Positions 24,562 through 33,255 of a DNA stretch of 36,001 nt are shown piece by piece. The notes below the pieces were generated by a model. It was not told the DNA's origin. It did not search any database and worked only from the letters and a program-made list of their open reading frames with translations. The stretch's first letter is position 1; each line of letters opens with the position of its first letter. Source of the stretch: Planctomycetota bacterium (GTDB lineage Bacteria; Planctomycetota; Phycisphaerae; UBA1845); assembly GCA_029558835.1 (NCBI GenBank), contig JAKQDH010000157.1, positions 1-36,001 of the forward strand, given 5' to 3'. Made by a program: the position numbers and the translations under genes.

Positions 24562-26571
24562 ATGTTCAACCGCTTCGCACAATACGAGGATGCCTTGCGG
24601 GACTGGCGCCGGGACGGAATGCCGGGGCTCAACGCCGAGTCCTACAAGTATATCGAGTTCCTGACTTCACCTGACGACGATCAAGCGCCGCGGGCGGGCA
24701 CACTCTGGCCGCACCAGTGGGAGTCGTTTCTGCGGGTGGTGTATGCGCATGAGGTCCTGGGAAAGGGCGAGATCGGGGCCGACGGCCTGCTGCTCAACGT
24801 GGTGACCGGCGGCGGCAAGACCGCCGTCATCGCGGCCATCGTCGCCTGGCTGCGCATCGCGCACAGCGTGCAGAAGTTCGTCCTGCTTTGCCCGAACCTC
24901 ATCGTGCGCGACCGCCTGGAGGACGACTTCGAGGGCGGCAAAGTGTTCAAGGACCGTGACCTGCTCCCGGCGAACAGGCCCGAGGATTTCGTTCTGAGCA
25001 CCCTGGGTAGCGGGAGGCAAGGGGGTTGGGCTGACTTGCTGAGCGCAAGCATCGTGCTGGGCAACATCCACCAGTTCTACCAAAGCAACAAGGCCGGACA
25101 AAGCAACCTGTCGGCGTTGATGAACGGGCCCGGCTTCGCCCTGTTCAACGACGAAGCGCACAACTCACCGGCGCCGGAATACGAGGCCACCCTGTTGCGC
25201 ATGCGCGAGAAGATCGTCCTGCGAGTGGACACCACCGCGACGCCCGACCGGGCCGACGGAAAGGCGCCCGATAGCGACATGATCTATGAGTACGGCGTGA
25301 CCGACGCGCTTGCCGATGGACTCATCAAGACGCCGGTGGTCTACCAGCCGGACATCAAGACTGTGGAGTTGACGTACACGGACGCCCGAACCAGCGAGCG
25401 GCGCAAAGTCGAGGAGATCGACTGGGAGGAAGTCGACCGCCTGGGGCTCAGCGCGACGCAGTGGGTGACGGACGACGAACCGATGCGCCAGCAGATGGCC
25501 ATCGCACTGCGCCGCCTGGAGGAACAGGAACGCCGCGCGAAGGGACGCTATCAGCCGATCCTGTTTGTCGTCGCCGTGTGCAAGCTGGACGCCGAGAAGG
25601 CGGCGGATACGCTTAACAAGTACTTCAAGGTCAAGGCGCTGCTGGTGACCGAGGATAGCGACGAGGCCGATCGGCAGAAGGCGCGCGAGCTCGGCAAGGA
25701 GAGGAAATCGGGCAAGCCGTATCGCGCGGTGGTCAGCGTGCTGATGCTGCGCGAAGGGTGGGACGTGCCCGAAGTCGGCGTGATTCTGCTTCTGCGCAAG
25801 TTTAGCTCGCGCGTGTACGGTCAACAGGTCACCGGGCGGGGGCTGCGGCGGGTTCGCGTCAAGGGTATCGGTGCCGATGAGCCGCAAATCTGCGCCGTTG
25901 TGGATCATCCGAAGCTTGAGCACCAGTGGCTGTGGGACATCTTCAATGCGAAGAAGCGCGAGAACGTCCGCATTGACGACCTGTTTGACGAGACCGAAGA
26001 CCTGCCGCCTCCGCCGCCCAAGCAGCAGCTCGACAAGCCGGGACTCGTCATCGACGTTCCGCCCGTCGATCCCTCACTGGTGGACGATGGCGAGTTCGAC
26101 GTCGGGGACGTGCCTCCGCCCCCGAAGCCCGTTGAGAACTGGAAGCATGTGCTGGACCGGATCGAGTACCAGCCCACGGTGGTCGAGATCACCAAGGTGG
26201 GCATTGCCGGTGTAGTCGGGCAGGAGCTGGGCGGACGCGGCTGGCGAACAATCCACTCGGCGCCGGACACCGGGGGGCCGGGCGATGCGGCCGCGCGTCC
26301 GTCTGACCAGGCCGTGCGGACCGCCGTGAAGGACAGACTCCTGGACATGGCCGAGGAGTTGACCGTCGAGGCGGGTTACGCCGCTGCATTCAAGGACCGT
26401 GTGTACAGCGCGCTGCTCCACCACGTCCGGGCCCGGTTCCTGAGCGGCGCTTCCCTCGGGCTTGCCGAGCGCGCGGACGTCGAATTCGCGTGGAAAATGC
26501 TGCCGCAGGTCAAGGCGAAGACCGCGGGGATCCCAGGGCTGATAGCGGGGATCATCGAGTATGGCGATTAG
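24562..26571 (+). CDS. Type III-like restriction subunit Res, superfamily 2 helicase/translocase
   Basis: 669 residues from ATG 24562. No strong SD is seen. SF2 motifs in order: Q-motif-like region LWPHQWESFLR, Walker A VTGGGKTA (82-87), NDEAHNS (Asp197-His200), TTATPDR, and motif VI QQVTGRGLRRV (421-431). The C-terminal part (about 480-669) is Pro-rich then helical. Classic Res proteins are about 900-1000 residues with a C-terminal PD-(D/E)XK nuclease, and no such motif is visible here. Instead the next gene, overlapping by 11 bases, encodes one. The protein probably translocates on DNA with Mod and the separate nuclease to cut unmethylated DNA. Confidence 0.87.
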   Translation: MFNRFAQYEDALRDWRRDGMPGLNAESYKYIEFLTSPDDDQAPRAGTLWPHQWESFLRVVYAHEVLGKGEIGADGLLLNVVTGGGKTAVIAAIVAWLRIAHSVQKFVLLCPNLIVRDRLEDDFEGGKVFKDRDLLPANRPEDFVLSTLGSGRQGGWADLLSASIVLGNIHQFYQSNKAGQSNLSALMNGPGFALFNDEAHNSPAPEYEATLLRMREKIVLRVDTTATPDRADGKAPDSDMIYEYGVTDALADGLIKTPVVYQPDIKTVELTYTDARTSERRKVEEIDWEEVDRLGLSATQWVTDDEPMRQQMAIALRRLEEQERRAKGRYQPILFVVAVCKLDAEKAADTLNKYFKVKALLVTEDSDEADRQKARELGKERKSGKPYRAVVSVLMLREGWDVPEVGVILLLRKFSSRVYGQQVTGRGLRRVRVKGIGADEPQICAVVDHPKLEHQWLWDIFNAKKRENVRIDDLFDETEDLPPPPPKQQLDKPGLVIDVPPVDPSLVDDGEFDVGDVPPPPKPVENWKHVLDRIEYQPTVVEITKVGIAGVVGQELGGRGWRTIHSAPDTGGPGDAAARPSDQAVRTAVKDRLLDMAEELTVEAGYAAAFKDRVYSALLHHVRARFLSGASLGLAERADVEFAWKMLPQVKAKTAGIPGLIAGIIEYGD

Positions 26572-26911
26572 CAAACACGGCGTGTACACCAACCCCGCGA
26601 AGAGCCCGTGGAACTTCGAGCGCTATCACAGCGATCTCGAGCGACGGATGATGGATCGCCTTGAGCATGACCCGCACGTTGTCAAGTGGATGAAGCGCCA
26701 CGGCATTACCATCCCCTGGATCGACGGACAGAGGCACCAGCGCCGGTACGTCCCTGATTTCCTCGTGGAGTATGAGGGAGGCGGAAAAGCGGTCATCGAG
26801 ATCAAGGATCCGAGCCGCCTGGACTCCAACGACGTCCAGCGCAAGCGCAGAGCGGCGGAGATATGGGCCAGGCAGCGGACTATGGAGTACGTCCTGGCGA
26901 CATGCGAGTAG
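26561..26911 (+). CDS. Small PD-(D/E)XK endonuclease, probable detached nuclease subunit of the Res complex
   Basis: 116 residues. ATG 26561 lies inside the end of res (11-base overlap), implying coupled translation. The core is RYVPDFLVEYEGGGKAVIEI followed by KD: Pro65-Asp66, Glu80 and Lys82, an exact PD-x13-ExK pattern, preceded by a helical part (NFERYHSDLERRMMDRLEHD) as in TnsA-like nucleases. Since the helicase upstream has no visible nuclease domain, this small protein probably supplies DNA cleavage. That pairing is inferred from gene overlap and missing domains. It is convergent with gmd. Confidence 0.78.
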   Translation: MAISKHGVYTNPAKSPWNFERYHSDLERRMMDRLEHDPHVVKWMKRHGITIPWIDGQRHQRRYVPDFLVEYEGGGKAVIEIKDPSRLDSNDVQRKRRAAEIWARQRTMEYVLATCE

Positions 26912-26968
26912 CTCCCTTCAGCGGGTTCCGGCGAGCGCCTGGCACGCGGTCCGATCGCCTTGTGAAGT

Positions 26969-28048
<1,080 letters not shown>

Positions 28049-28118
28049 CGGACCATCCTCTCCGTTGGTACCAGGCCATCCGGACGCCGAGGCACCTGCC
28101 TTGCCATCATCAGTCCCC

Positions 28119-28163
28119 CAGGTCCGAAGGACCTGAGCACCCGACAGACTCCGAAGCGTCTGT
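28119..28163 (-). terminator. Two adjacent hairpins after the glycosyltransferase gene
   Basis: CAGGTCC-GAA-GGACCTG (28119-28135, perfect 7-bp stem) and ACAGAC-N8-GTCTGT (28144-28163). Both loops contain CCGAAG, so they may be diverged copies of one unit. They lie between the glycosyltransferase stop and gmd, where a terminator or processing site would fit. Confidence 0.45.
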
Positions 28164-28177
28164 GCAACCTCTCTCTC

Positions 28178-29422
28178 TCAATCGACAATCGACAATCGAC
28201 AATCGACAGTCGCAAATGGCCGCGCGGAATTCGCTTCTTCGGGCGTGGGCGTGACGACGGGCAGTCCAAGCCAGTCGTGCACCGGCCGGGCGTCCAACTT
28301 CGCCAGCCGCAGGCGCGTCGCCCGCGCGTGCACCGGGCCGGCGTTGCTGACCACGAGCGCGTCGGCCGCGTACTCCAAACCGGCGGCGACGGACACAATA
28401 GGCGTCCCGCGATAGACGCGACCCGGCGCAGCGAAGCGATCATCGAGAATGGCCGGAACATCAATCCCAGTGTCGCGAGCCGCACGCCAGAACGGGTAGA
28501 TGTTCTTGCCGAGGTCGACAAGCAGCACTCGGCGCACGCCCTCGCCAGCGAGCTTCCGCAGGTGGGCATGAATGAAACGCCAGCCGAGAAAGCGCTCGCA
28601 ACCGGCGTGGTCGAGCCGCCAGCGTTGATATCGGGGTCGTTCCCAGAGCGCTCTCGCCAAGCCGGCCACGCGGCCACGCATGTGCGCCCATCGGGTGCGC
28701 GCGCGTGCCGCCAGCCAGGCGTAGCGTTCGAGCCAGTCTTGCCGGTACACGCTCCAGTACGGTTCGGGCAGGTAACGGGCCGCCACCCGCAGGTTGTTCC
28801 GGATGTCGTAGAAAGCGATCCGCGCATGGCGGCGGGCCTGGGCGGTCTTCAGGTGCTCAACCGCCAAGTCGTTGAAGACTTCGACTTTCCACCCCCCGGC
28901 CGTCAGGCGGAAGCTCAGGTCGTACTCCTCCGCCTGCATGAAGAAGGTCGGGTCCAACCCGCCGACCGCTCGCAGTGCGGCCGTGCGCAGGCCGACCCCA
29001 CACCCGACGAACACCGCTGGCAACGCGGCCCCCTCCTCGTGTCCGTTCGGCAGGTGCACCGTGAAGCCGGCTGCTCCGAGCCGGGGGTCCGCACGGAAGT
29101 GGTCGATCATCCGCAGGACGGCCCCTTGGCGAGGGTAGGAGTCATCGTCGAGGAAGACGATGAATTCGCCGGCGGCCTGGTGCACGCCGTAAGCCTTAGC
29201 GCAACTGCCGGCGTTGCGACGGCGGCGAATCACCGTGTCCGCCAGGTCGGCGGCGGTGTCAGGCGTGCCGTCCGCGGAGGCATTGTCGACCACGATCACT
29301 TCATAGTTGGCGCGCGGCAGGCCGACCCAGTCGGGTGCCGCCAGCCTGCGGAGTGTATCCACCACGACTTCGTGGCGGTTGTGCGTGGCCAGGATGAAGC
29401 TTACTTGCCGGCCTGCGCGCAT
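28178..29422 (-). CDS. Family 2 glycosyltransferase
   Basis: 414 residues from ATG 29422, where the GT-A sequence starts (QVSFILATHNRHEVV). The frame is open to 29752 but that stretch has no family character. The GT-A domain has VDNASADGT (about 45-53), FLDDDSY (Asp92-94, nucleotide-sugar and metal binding), VGCGVGLR and FFMQAEEYDLSFR. The C-terminal 150 residues (VLLVDLGKNIYPFWRAARDT...) look like a second domain of unknown role. It transfers a sugar from an activated donor, likely in the cytoplasm for surface polysaccharide. Two GC hairpins (29425-29434 and 29438-29456) surround the ribosome-binding region AAAGGGG and may limit translation. The last codons and the stop lie in a 7-base tandem repeat, so the C-terminus may be altered. 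Confidence 0.87.
   Translation of the reverse strand: MRAGRQVSFILATHNRHEVVVDTLRRLAAPDWVGLPRANYEVIVVDNASADGTPDTAADLADTVIRRRRNAGSCAKAYGVHQAAGEFIVFLDDDSYPRQGAVLRMIDHFRADPRLGAAGFTVHLPNGHEEGAALPAVFVGCGVGLRTAALRAVGGLDPTFFMQAEEYDLSFRLTAGGWKVEVFNDLAVEHLKTAQARRHARIAFYDIRNNLRVAARYLPEPYWSVYRQDWLERYAWLAARARTRWAHMRGRVAGLARALWERPRYQRWRLDHAGCERFLGWRFIHAHLRKLAGEGVRRVLLVDLGKNIYPFWRAARDTGIDVPAILDDRFAAPGRVYRGTPIVSVAAGLEYAADALVVSNAGPVHARATRLRLAKLDARPVHDWLGLPVVTPTPEEANSARPFATVDCRLSIVD
28179..28213. repeat. Tandem CAATCGA repeat at the glycosyltransferase stop codon
   Basis: Four perfect copies of CAATCGA (28179-28206) and a fifth imperfect one (CAGTCGC). On the minus strand they encode TVDCRLSIVD and contribute bases to the TGA stop. 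Such 7-base tandem arrays are prone to slippage, which would change the C-terminal reading frame. Confidence 0.85.
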
Positions 29423-29784
29423 ATGGGGCGCCCCTTTCGCCCCCGGGACGGGGGCGATGGTGTTTTTATCGGTCGGTTCGGTGTGATACTGGACCCGTGG
29501 GGCGGGCGGGAGCGTCGTCTTGGAAGGTGCGATACCAAACGTTGGCATGGGCCGGCCCGCAGGGACTCCGTTTTTGGAGACTATATTCCGCTGGCACTGG
29601 AGCTGCGGACGCCGTTGCTGTGGGGCATGCAGTTGCGCCCCAATGTCGGCGTTGGCGTCAAGTGGGAACTGAGCAGATTCCGATAACTGTGTCGATACGA
29701 GGCTGGGAAGCGGCCTTGGGGGTGGGTCGGGGTGCCGGTCGGGCTCCGACACCTGGCAGGTTCATGAGAAGGAGTCGAGTGAAC
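29423..29784. other. Divergent intergenic region with a possible gene fragment
   Basis: About 360 bases between the glycosyltransferase and the unknown 219-residue protein. It holds the glycosyltransferase leader hairpins and, on the plus strand at about 29565-29686, a short stretch coding for a product resembling the last strands of an outer-membrane beta-barrel. Nothing else was recognised. Confidence 0.4.
29565..29686 (+). pseudogene. Possible beta-barrel C-terminal fragment
   Basis: The plus-strand frame ending at the TAA at 29684-29686 reads GDYIPLALELRTPLLWGMQL then RPNVGVGVKWELSRFR. Alternating polar and hydrophobic residues, a tight turn and an aromatic residue just before the end resemble terminal strands of an outer-membrane barrel. 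The upstream part of the frame is antisense to the glycosyltransferase and not credible. It could be a remnant or coincidence. Confidence 0.25.
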
Positions 29785-30444
29785 ATGCGATCAGCCACGC
29801 CGGGGGAGGTTCGGCTTGAGGTTCAGGCGAGGCGGCGACCTCCCGGGTTGGCTGTGCGTCTTCCTGCAACCGCACACGGGGTTGAGACAAGTGGCTCGAC
29901 GTTGGAAGTAGAGGAGACGGGCGAGCGGGCCCCGGCCGAGCTGTGGCTGGAGTGCACCGATGCCGATGGCCGGCCAGCGGAGTGGTTTCACGACCTTTGG
30001 TGGACGGAGGTGCTCAGTCGGTGGGGTGACCTGTCGGTGACGGTGCACGTCCTGCCCACTCCCGGGGCGTTGCTGCACGCGGTGGTGGTGTCGGCCGTCG
30101 AGATGGTGCGTCGCGTGGCGCCGCGTTGGCGTGTCGTGGGTCATGCGTATGTGGACGAGCTAGGTGCCGACGCCGCGGTGGAGGCGCTAGCGCGGAGCGC
30201 CTACCACGAGGTGCGTTTGATCGACCAGCCGCGTTCCACGTGCAGAGGCGATCGTTCGGAATCGTCGCTCACCCTTCCTGAGTTCCTCGGGCGCGTTCGG
30301 CGCGAGCAGGAGCGGCTCGGCGTGACTCGTCCGATTCTTACCCGGGTGGCGGATGCGCCCGCGGGCAACTCCGGCGGAGCAAGTGCCTCCTTCGGCTCCG
30401 CCGGGACCGTGGTCACTGCTCCCGTTTCCTTGTTTTCGCGGTAG
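29785..30444 (+). CDS. Conserved-looking protein of unknown function upstream of aspartate kinase
   Basis: 219 residues. The ATG at 29785 is preferred over the one at 29764 because AAGGAG lies 10 bases before it. No family is recognised. There is no signal peptide. The middle (about 75-145) looks like a compact alpha/beta domain: WGDLSVTVHVLPTPGALLHA, VVVSAVEMVRRVAPRWRVV and LGADAAVEALARSAYHEVRL. The end is Ser/Gly/Ala-rich and contains a 10-bp inverted repeat (30371-30404), which could act as a terminator within the coding end. The gap to aspartate kinase is 125 bases, so a functional link is not implied. Confidence 0.6.
   Translation: MRSATPGEVRLEVQARRRPPGLAVRLPATAHGVETSGSTLEVEETGERAPAELWLECTDADGRPAEWFHDLWWTEVLSRWGDLSVTVHVLPTPGALLHAVVVSAVEMVRRVAPRWRVVGHAYVDELGADAAVEALARSAYHEVRLIDQPRSTCRGDRSESSLTLPEFLGRVRREQERLGVTRPILTRVADAPAGNSGGASASFGSAGTVVTAPVSLFSR
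30371..30404. repeat. Perfect 10-bp inverted repeat in a coding end
   Basis: CCGGCGGAGC (30371-30380) and GCTCCGCCGG (30395-30404) with a 14-base loop, inside the last 25 codons of the unknown gene. It can form a stable hairpin. It may be a terminator placed before the stop codon or a short palindromic element. Confidence 0.6.
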
Positions 30445-30569
30445 CGAATGGGTCATCGTGGGGCCGTCTTGGGCGACCTGCTGCGGGTCGCCCCGCGCGC
30501 CGGCGGAGGGTACCGGTCGGGTGTTGCCGATGCTCGCTTGTCCGTGCGCACCGGGCTACGATACCGTGC

Positions 30570-31850
30570 ATGTCGCTCGTGGTGCAGAAGTTCGGGGGCA
30601 GCAGCCTGGCCACACCGGAGAAGATCCACCGGGCGGCGCGGCGGGCGATTCGGTCGAAGTTAGAGGGGCGGCGCGTCGTGCTGGTGGTGTCGGCGATGGG
30701 GGACTCCACCGACGAACTGCTGAAGCTGGCCTCGGGCGTCTGCTCCGATCCGCCCAAGCGCGAACTGGACATGTTGCTGACGACGGGGGAGCAGGTGTCG
30801 ATCGCCCTGATGGCGATGGCCATCGAGTCGGCGGGACATGAGGCGATCAGTCTGACGGCAGGGCAGCTTGGCCTGGTGACGGACAGTGCGCACACGCGGG
30901 CCCGCATTCAGCGGATCAGCCGGGAGCGCATTGACCGCGAGCTGGACCAGGGGCGGATCGTCATCGTGGCCGGCTTTCAGGGGACCGACGCCGGGGGGGA
31001 GATCACGACCATGGGGCGCGGCGCTTCGGACACTACGGCCGTGGCGCTCGCGGGGGCCCTGGGTGCCGACCGCTGCGAGGTGTACAAGGACGTCGACGGG
31101 GTGTACACGGCCGACCCGCGGCTGGTGCCCAATGCGCGTCGCATTCCGGTGCTCAGCTACGACGCCATGCTGGAGATGGCCGGCGCGGGGGCGGGGGTTC
31201 TGCATCCGCGGGCGATTGACTTTGCCAGGAAGTTCAACGTGGCGTTGGAGGTGCGCAGCTCGTTGTGGGAAGGGAAGGGTACGATGATCACGCCGGAAAC
31301 CGCCGAGACGGCCGCCCTGCCGGTGCGCGGCGTCGTGCTGCGCGAGGACCTGGCGCTGGCGGCGCTTGCCGGAGTGCCGAACCAGCCGGGCGTGACGGCC
31401 CGGGTGTTCGCTCAGCTTGCCGACAAGCAGATTCTCGTTGACGACATCGTGCAAGGCGTCGAGGCAGACGGGCGCACGGTGCGGATCAGCTTCTCGATCA
31501 GCCGGACGGACGCCGGCGCAACGCGCGAGGTGTGCGAACGACTCAGGCAGCAGTGCGGCTGGGCGGGCGTGGAGATGGACGAGAGTGTGTCGAAGATCAG
31601 CGCCATCGGCGTGGGCATGCGGTCCCACGCCGGTGTGGCCCACGTGATGTTCGACGCGCTGGCGCGGGCCCAGATTGACGTGCTGGGCATTTCCACGAGC
31701 GAGATCGTTATCAGTTGCCTCGTGCGTCGTGGCGACGGGCCGCGCGCGCTGCGGGGGGTGCATGATGCCTTCGGGCTGGGTGAGCCGGGGCCGCAGGCGC
31801 CGATGTCCGGGGTAACGTCGTTGCAGGGGCCCGCCGCGACGAAGCTGTAG
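30570..31850 (+). CDS. lysC: Aspartate kinase
   Basis: 426 residues from ATG 30570. It phosphorylates L-aspartate with ATP to give aspartyl-phosphate, the first step to lysine, threonine, methionine and diaminopimelate, in the cytoplasm. Motifs: KFGGSS (7-12), TTGEQVSIALMAMA, FQGTDAGGEITTMGRGASDT, YKDVDGVYTADPR. The C-terminal 160 residues carry two ACT domains (GVTARVFAQLADKQILVDDI and KISAIGVGMRSHAGVAHVMF), which sense end-product amino acids in this family. Length matches the monofunctional enzyme. No clear SD precedes the start. The SNase gene follows 77 bases later. Confidence 0.93.
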   Translation: MSLVVQKFGGSSLATPEKIHRAARRAIRSKLEGRRVVLVVSAMGDSTDELLKLASGVCSDPPKRELDMLLTTGEQVSIALMAMAIESAGHEAISLTAGQLGLVTDSAHTRARIQRISRERIDRELDQGRIVIVAGFQGTDAGGEITTMGRGASDTTAVALAGALGADRCEVYKDVDGVYTADPRLVPNARRIPVLSYDAMLEMAGAGAGVLHPRAIDFARKFNVALEVRSSLWEGKGTMITPETAETAALPVRGVVLREDLALAALAGVPNQPGVTARVFAQLADKQILVDDIVQGVEADGRTVRISFSISRTDAGATREVCERLRQQCGWAGVEMDESVSKISAIGVGMRSHAGVAHVMFDALARAQIDVLGISTSEIVISCLVRRGDGPRALRGVHDAFGLGEPGPQAPMSGVTSLQGPAATKL

Positions 31851-31927
31851 CGGTGCCCCCGTGGTCGGCGGGCGCTGCCGGCTCCTGCGACGCTCGCCGT
31901 GGGGCGAGGTTGCGTCGGGGTGATCGC

Positions 31928-32566
31928 ATGCGCAGACGAAGGCCATGCTTGCCCGCCTCCGTGTTCTTCCCCCGGCCGTGGCGGCGCCGGCGCACGGTGG
32001 GGTGGGTCGTGCTGGTGCTGGTGGTCGTGCTGGTCGGCGCGGTGGACCGCTACTACGCGGGGCAGGGCGGCGGCGACGATTGGGCACGCTACCACGACCG
32101 TTGCTTTGCGGTCGCGAAGGTTGTGGATGGAGACACCCTGGACGTGGCTGCTCCTGACGGACGCAGCGCGACGACGCGCATCCGGTTATGGGGCGTCGAT
32201 ACGCCCGAGCTGGCGCGTGGGGATGGTGGGGCGATGTACTTCGGTCCCGAGGCAGGCGCGTTTGCAGAGCGCATGCTCGACGGACAGACGGTCCGCCTTG
32301 TCCTGCATCCCCAGCGCTCGCGCGACAAGTACGGCCGGTTGCTGGCGTACGTGTACCTGGCCCCGCAAGGACCGATGTTTAATGAGCGGTTGTTGGAGGA
32401 GGGCTACGCCTACGCGGACACGCGGTTCGCCCACCCGTTCAAGGCGGATTTTGTGCGGCTGGAGCAGACCGCGCGGCGGGCGGGGGTGGGCCTGTGGGGC
32501 GGCGTCACGCCCGGTCTGATGCCTGAGTGGAGGCGGCGTCTGGAGACGAGGGGGCGTAAAGGCTGA
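31928..32566 (+). CDS. Membrane-anchored staphylococcal-nuclease-like (thermonuclease) protein
   Basis: 212 residues from ATG 31928, with GGGGTGA 5 bases upstream. A GTG at 31853 would add 25 residues. An Arg-rich N-terminus and one membrane segment (TVGWVVLVLVVVLVGAV, about 23-39) would place the domain outside the cytoplasmic membrane. The SNase fold is clear: AKVVDGDTLDV, RIRLWGVDTPE, QRSRDKYGRLLAYVYL, MFNERLLEEGYAY. These cover the calcium-binding Asp and catalytic Arg positions of the family. It probably hydrolyses DNA or RNA in the periplasm, for nutrient recovery or DNA uptake. Only the nuclease fold is secure. Confidence 0.88.
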   Translation: MRRRRPCLPASVFFPRPWRRRRTVGWVVLVLVVVLVGAVDRYYAGQGGGDDWARYHDRCFAVAKVVDGDTLDVAAPDGRSATTRIRLWGVDTPELARGDGGAMYFGPEAGAFAERMLDGQTVRLVLHPQRSRDKYGRLLAYVYLAPQGPMFNERLLEEGYAYADTRFAHPFKADFVRLEQTARRAGVGLWGGVTPGLMPEWRRRLETRGRKG

Positions 32567-32880
32567 CAGTGCCGGCCGCGGGTGTTCCTCCCAGGCGGGG
32601 GGGTCCGGTAAGACCTGCAGGGCAGGAGCGACAGGTCGCTTGGCCGGCGTGCCGGGTGGGCGGGGGCCGCCCCCAACAAGAGGGGGAGGTTCCGGCCCAA
32701 GGGGAGCCGCTGGATTCGGGGCACTTGTCGTGCCTGACCTGCCGGAGCCGGGTCGTGCGGGGTGGTTTCCACGGCGGCAGCCGGGATGACGGACGCCGGG
32801 GCGGCGGTTGTCGGGCTTGCGTGGGGTCGCGAGTCGGCCACAGCGGCTTGGCGAGTCTTGCATTGCGGACCGGCTCCGGC

Positions 32881-32901
32881 TACACTCCAAGTTGGGGTGT
32901 A
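32881..32901. promoter_or_regulatory. 21-base palindrome, operator-like
   Basis: Reads TACACTCCAA, G, TTGGGGTGTA. Nine of ten arm positions are complementary and the tenth is a G-T pair. The size and symmetry fit a dimeric repressor or activator site, or a short palindromic repeat. It lies about 355 bases before the C25 peptidase start. Confidence 0.4.
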
Positions 32902-33116
32902 CCCGCCGAAATGGGGGATTAGCGGCGTTAAGGGGAGCGTGGGGGACGGGTTCCGGACCGGATGGTCCAGCGAGATTACGGCTGCCGGGGCCGCGCGGGG
33001 TTGTCCTTCGACACTGAACAACAGAACGGCACACCATTGCGGCGGGTCGGCGGTGCGTTTCGCCGGAGCCGGGAACAGCCCACGAGGTACCCTGATCGGC
33101 GGCGGCGCCAAGCGCA

Positions 33117-33134
33117 GGCGAGGTCAACCTCGCC
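33117..33134. other. Perfect hairpin in the peptidase leader
   Basis: GGCGAGG-TCAA-CCTCGCC, a 7-bp stem with a 4-base loop, 120 bases before the C25 start codon. It could be a 5' leader element or the end of an upstream transcript. Confidence 0.4.
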
Positions 33135-33255
33135 CTCCCCGAGGGTGATTTCAGCGGAAGGATACGGCAGAGGGTGGGTTCGGGCAGGGCACGGGGCGAC
33201 GAGCGGTCCCCCGGGACGACCCGAAAGCACACCTGATAGAAAGGAGCCTGAAACG

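Larger units (their letters stand above)
32567..33255. other. Long intergenic region before the C25 peptidase
   Basis: About 690 bases without a credible gene. Open frames on both strands encode Arg/Pro/Gly-rich sequence with no domain. It holds an inverted repeat GACCTG...CAGGTC shortly after the SNase gene, a 21-base near-perfect palindrome (32881-32901) and a perfect 7-bp hairpin (33117-33134). Its length and palindromes suggest a regulated promoter for the peptidase, but no -10/-35 pair stands out. Confidence 0.5.

Noticed and set aside
30660..32087. A 475-codon minus-strand frame
   Set aside because: It is antisense to aspartate kinase and the SNase gene, His/Arg/Pro-rich with no domain, as expected for GC-rich shadow frames.
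32186..33232. A 348-codon minus-strand frame over the gap before the C25 gene
   Set aside because: Arg/Pro/Ser-rich without motifs, partly antisense to the SNase gene, and interrupted by palindromes. Judged non-coding.
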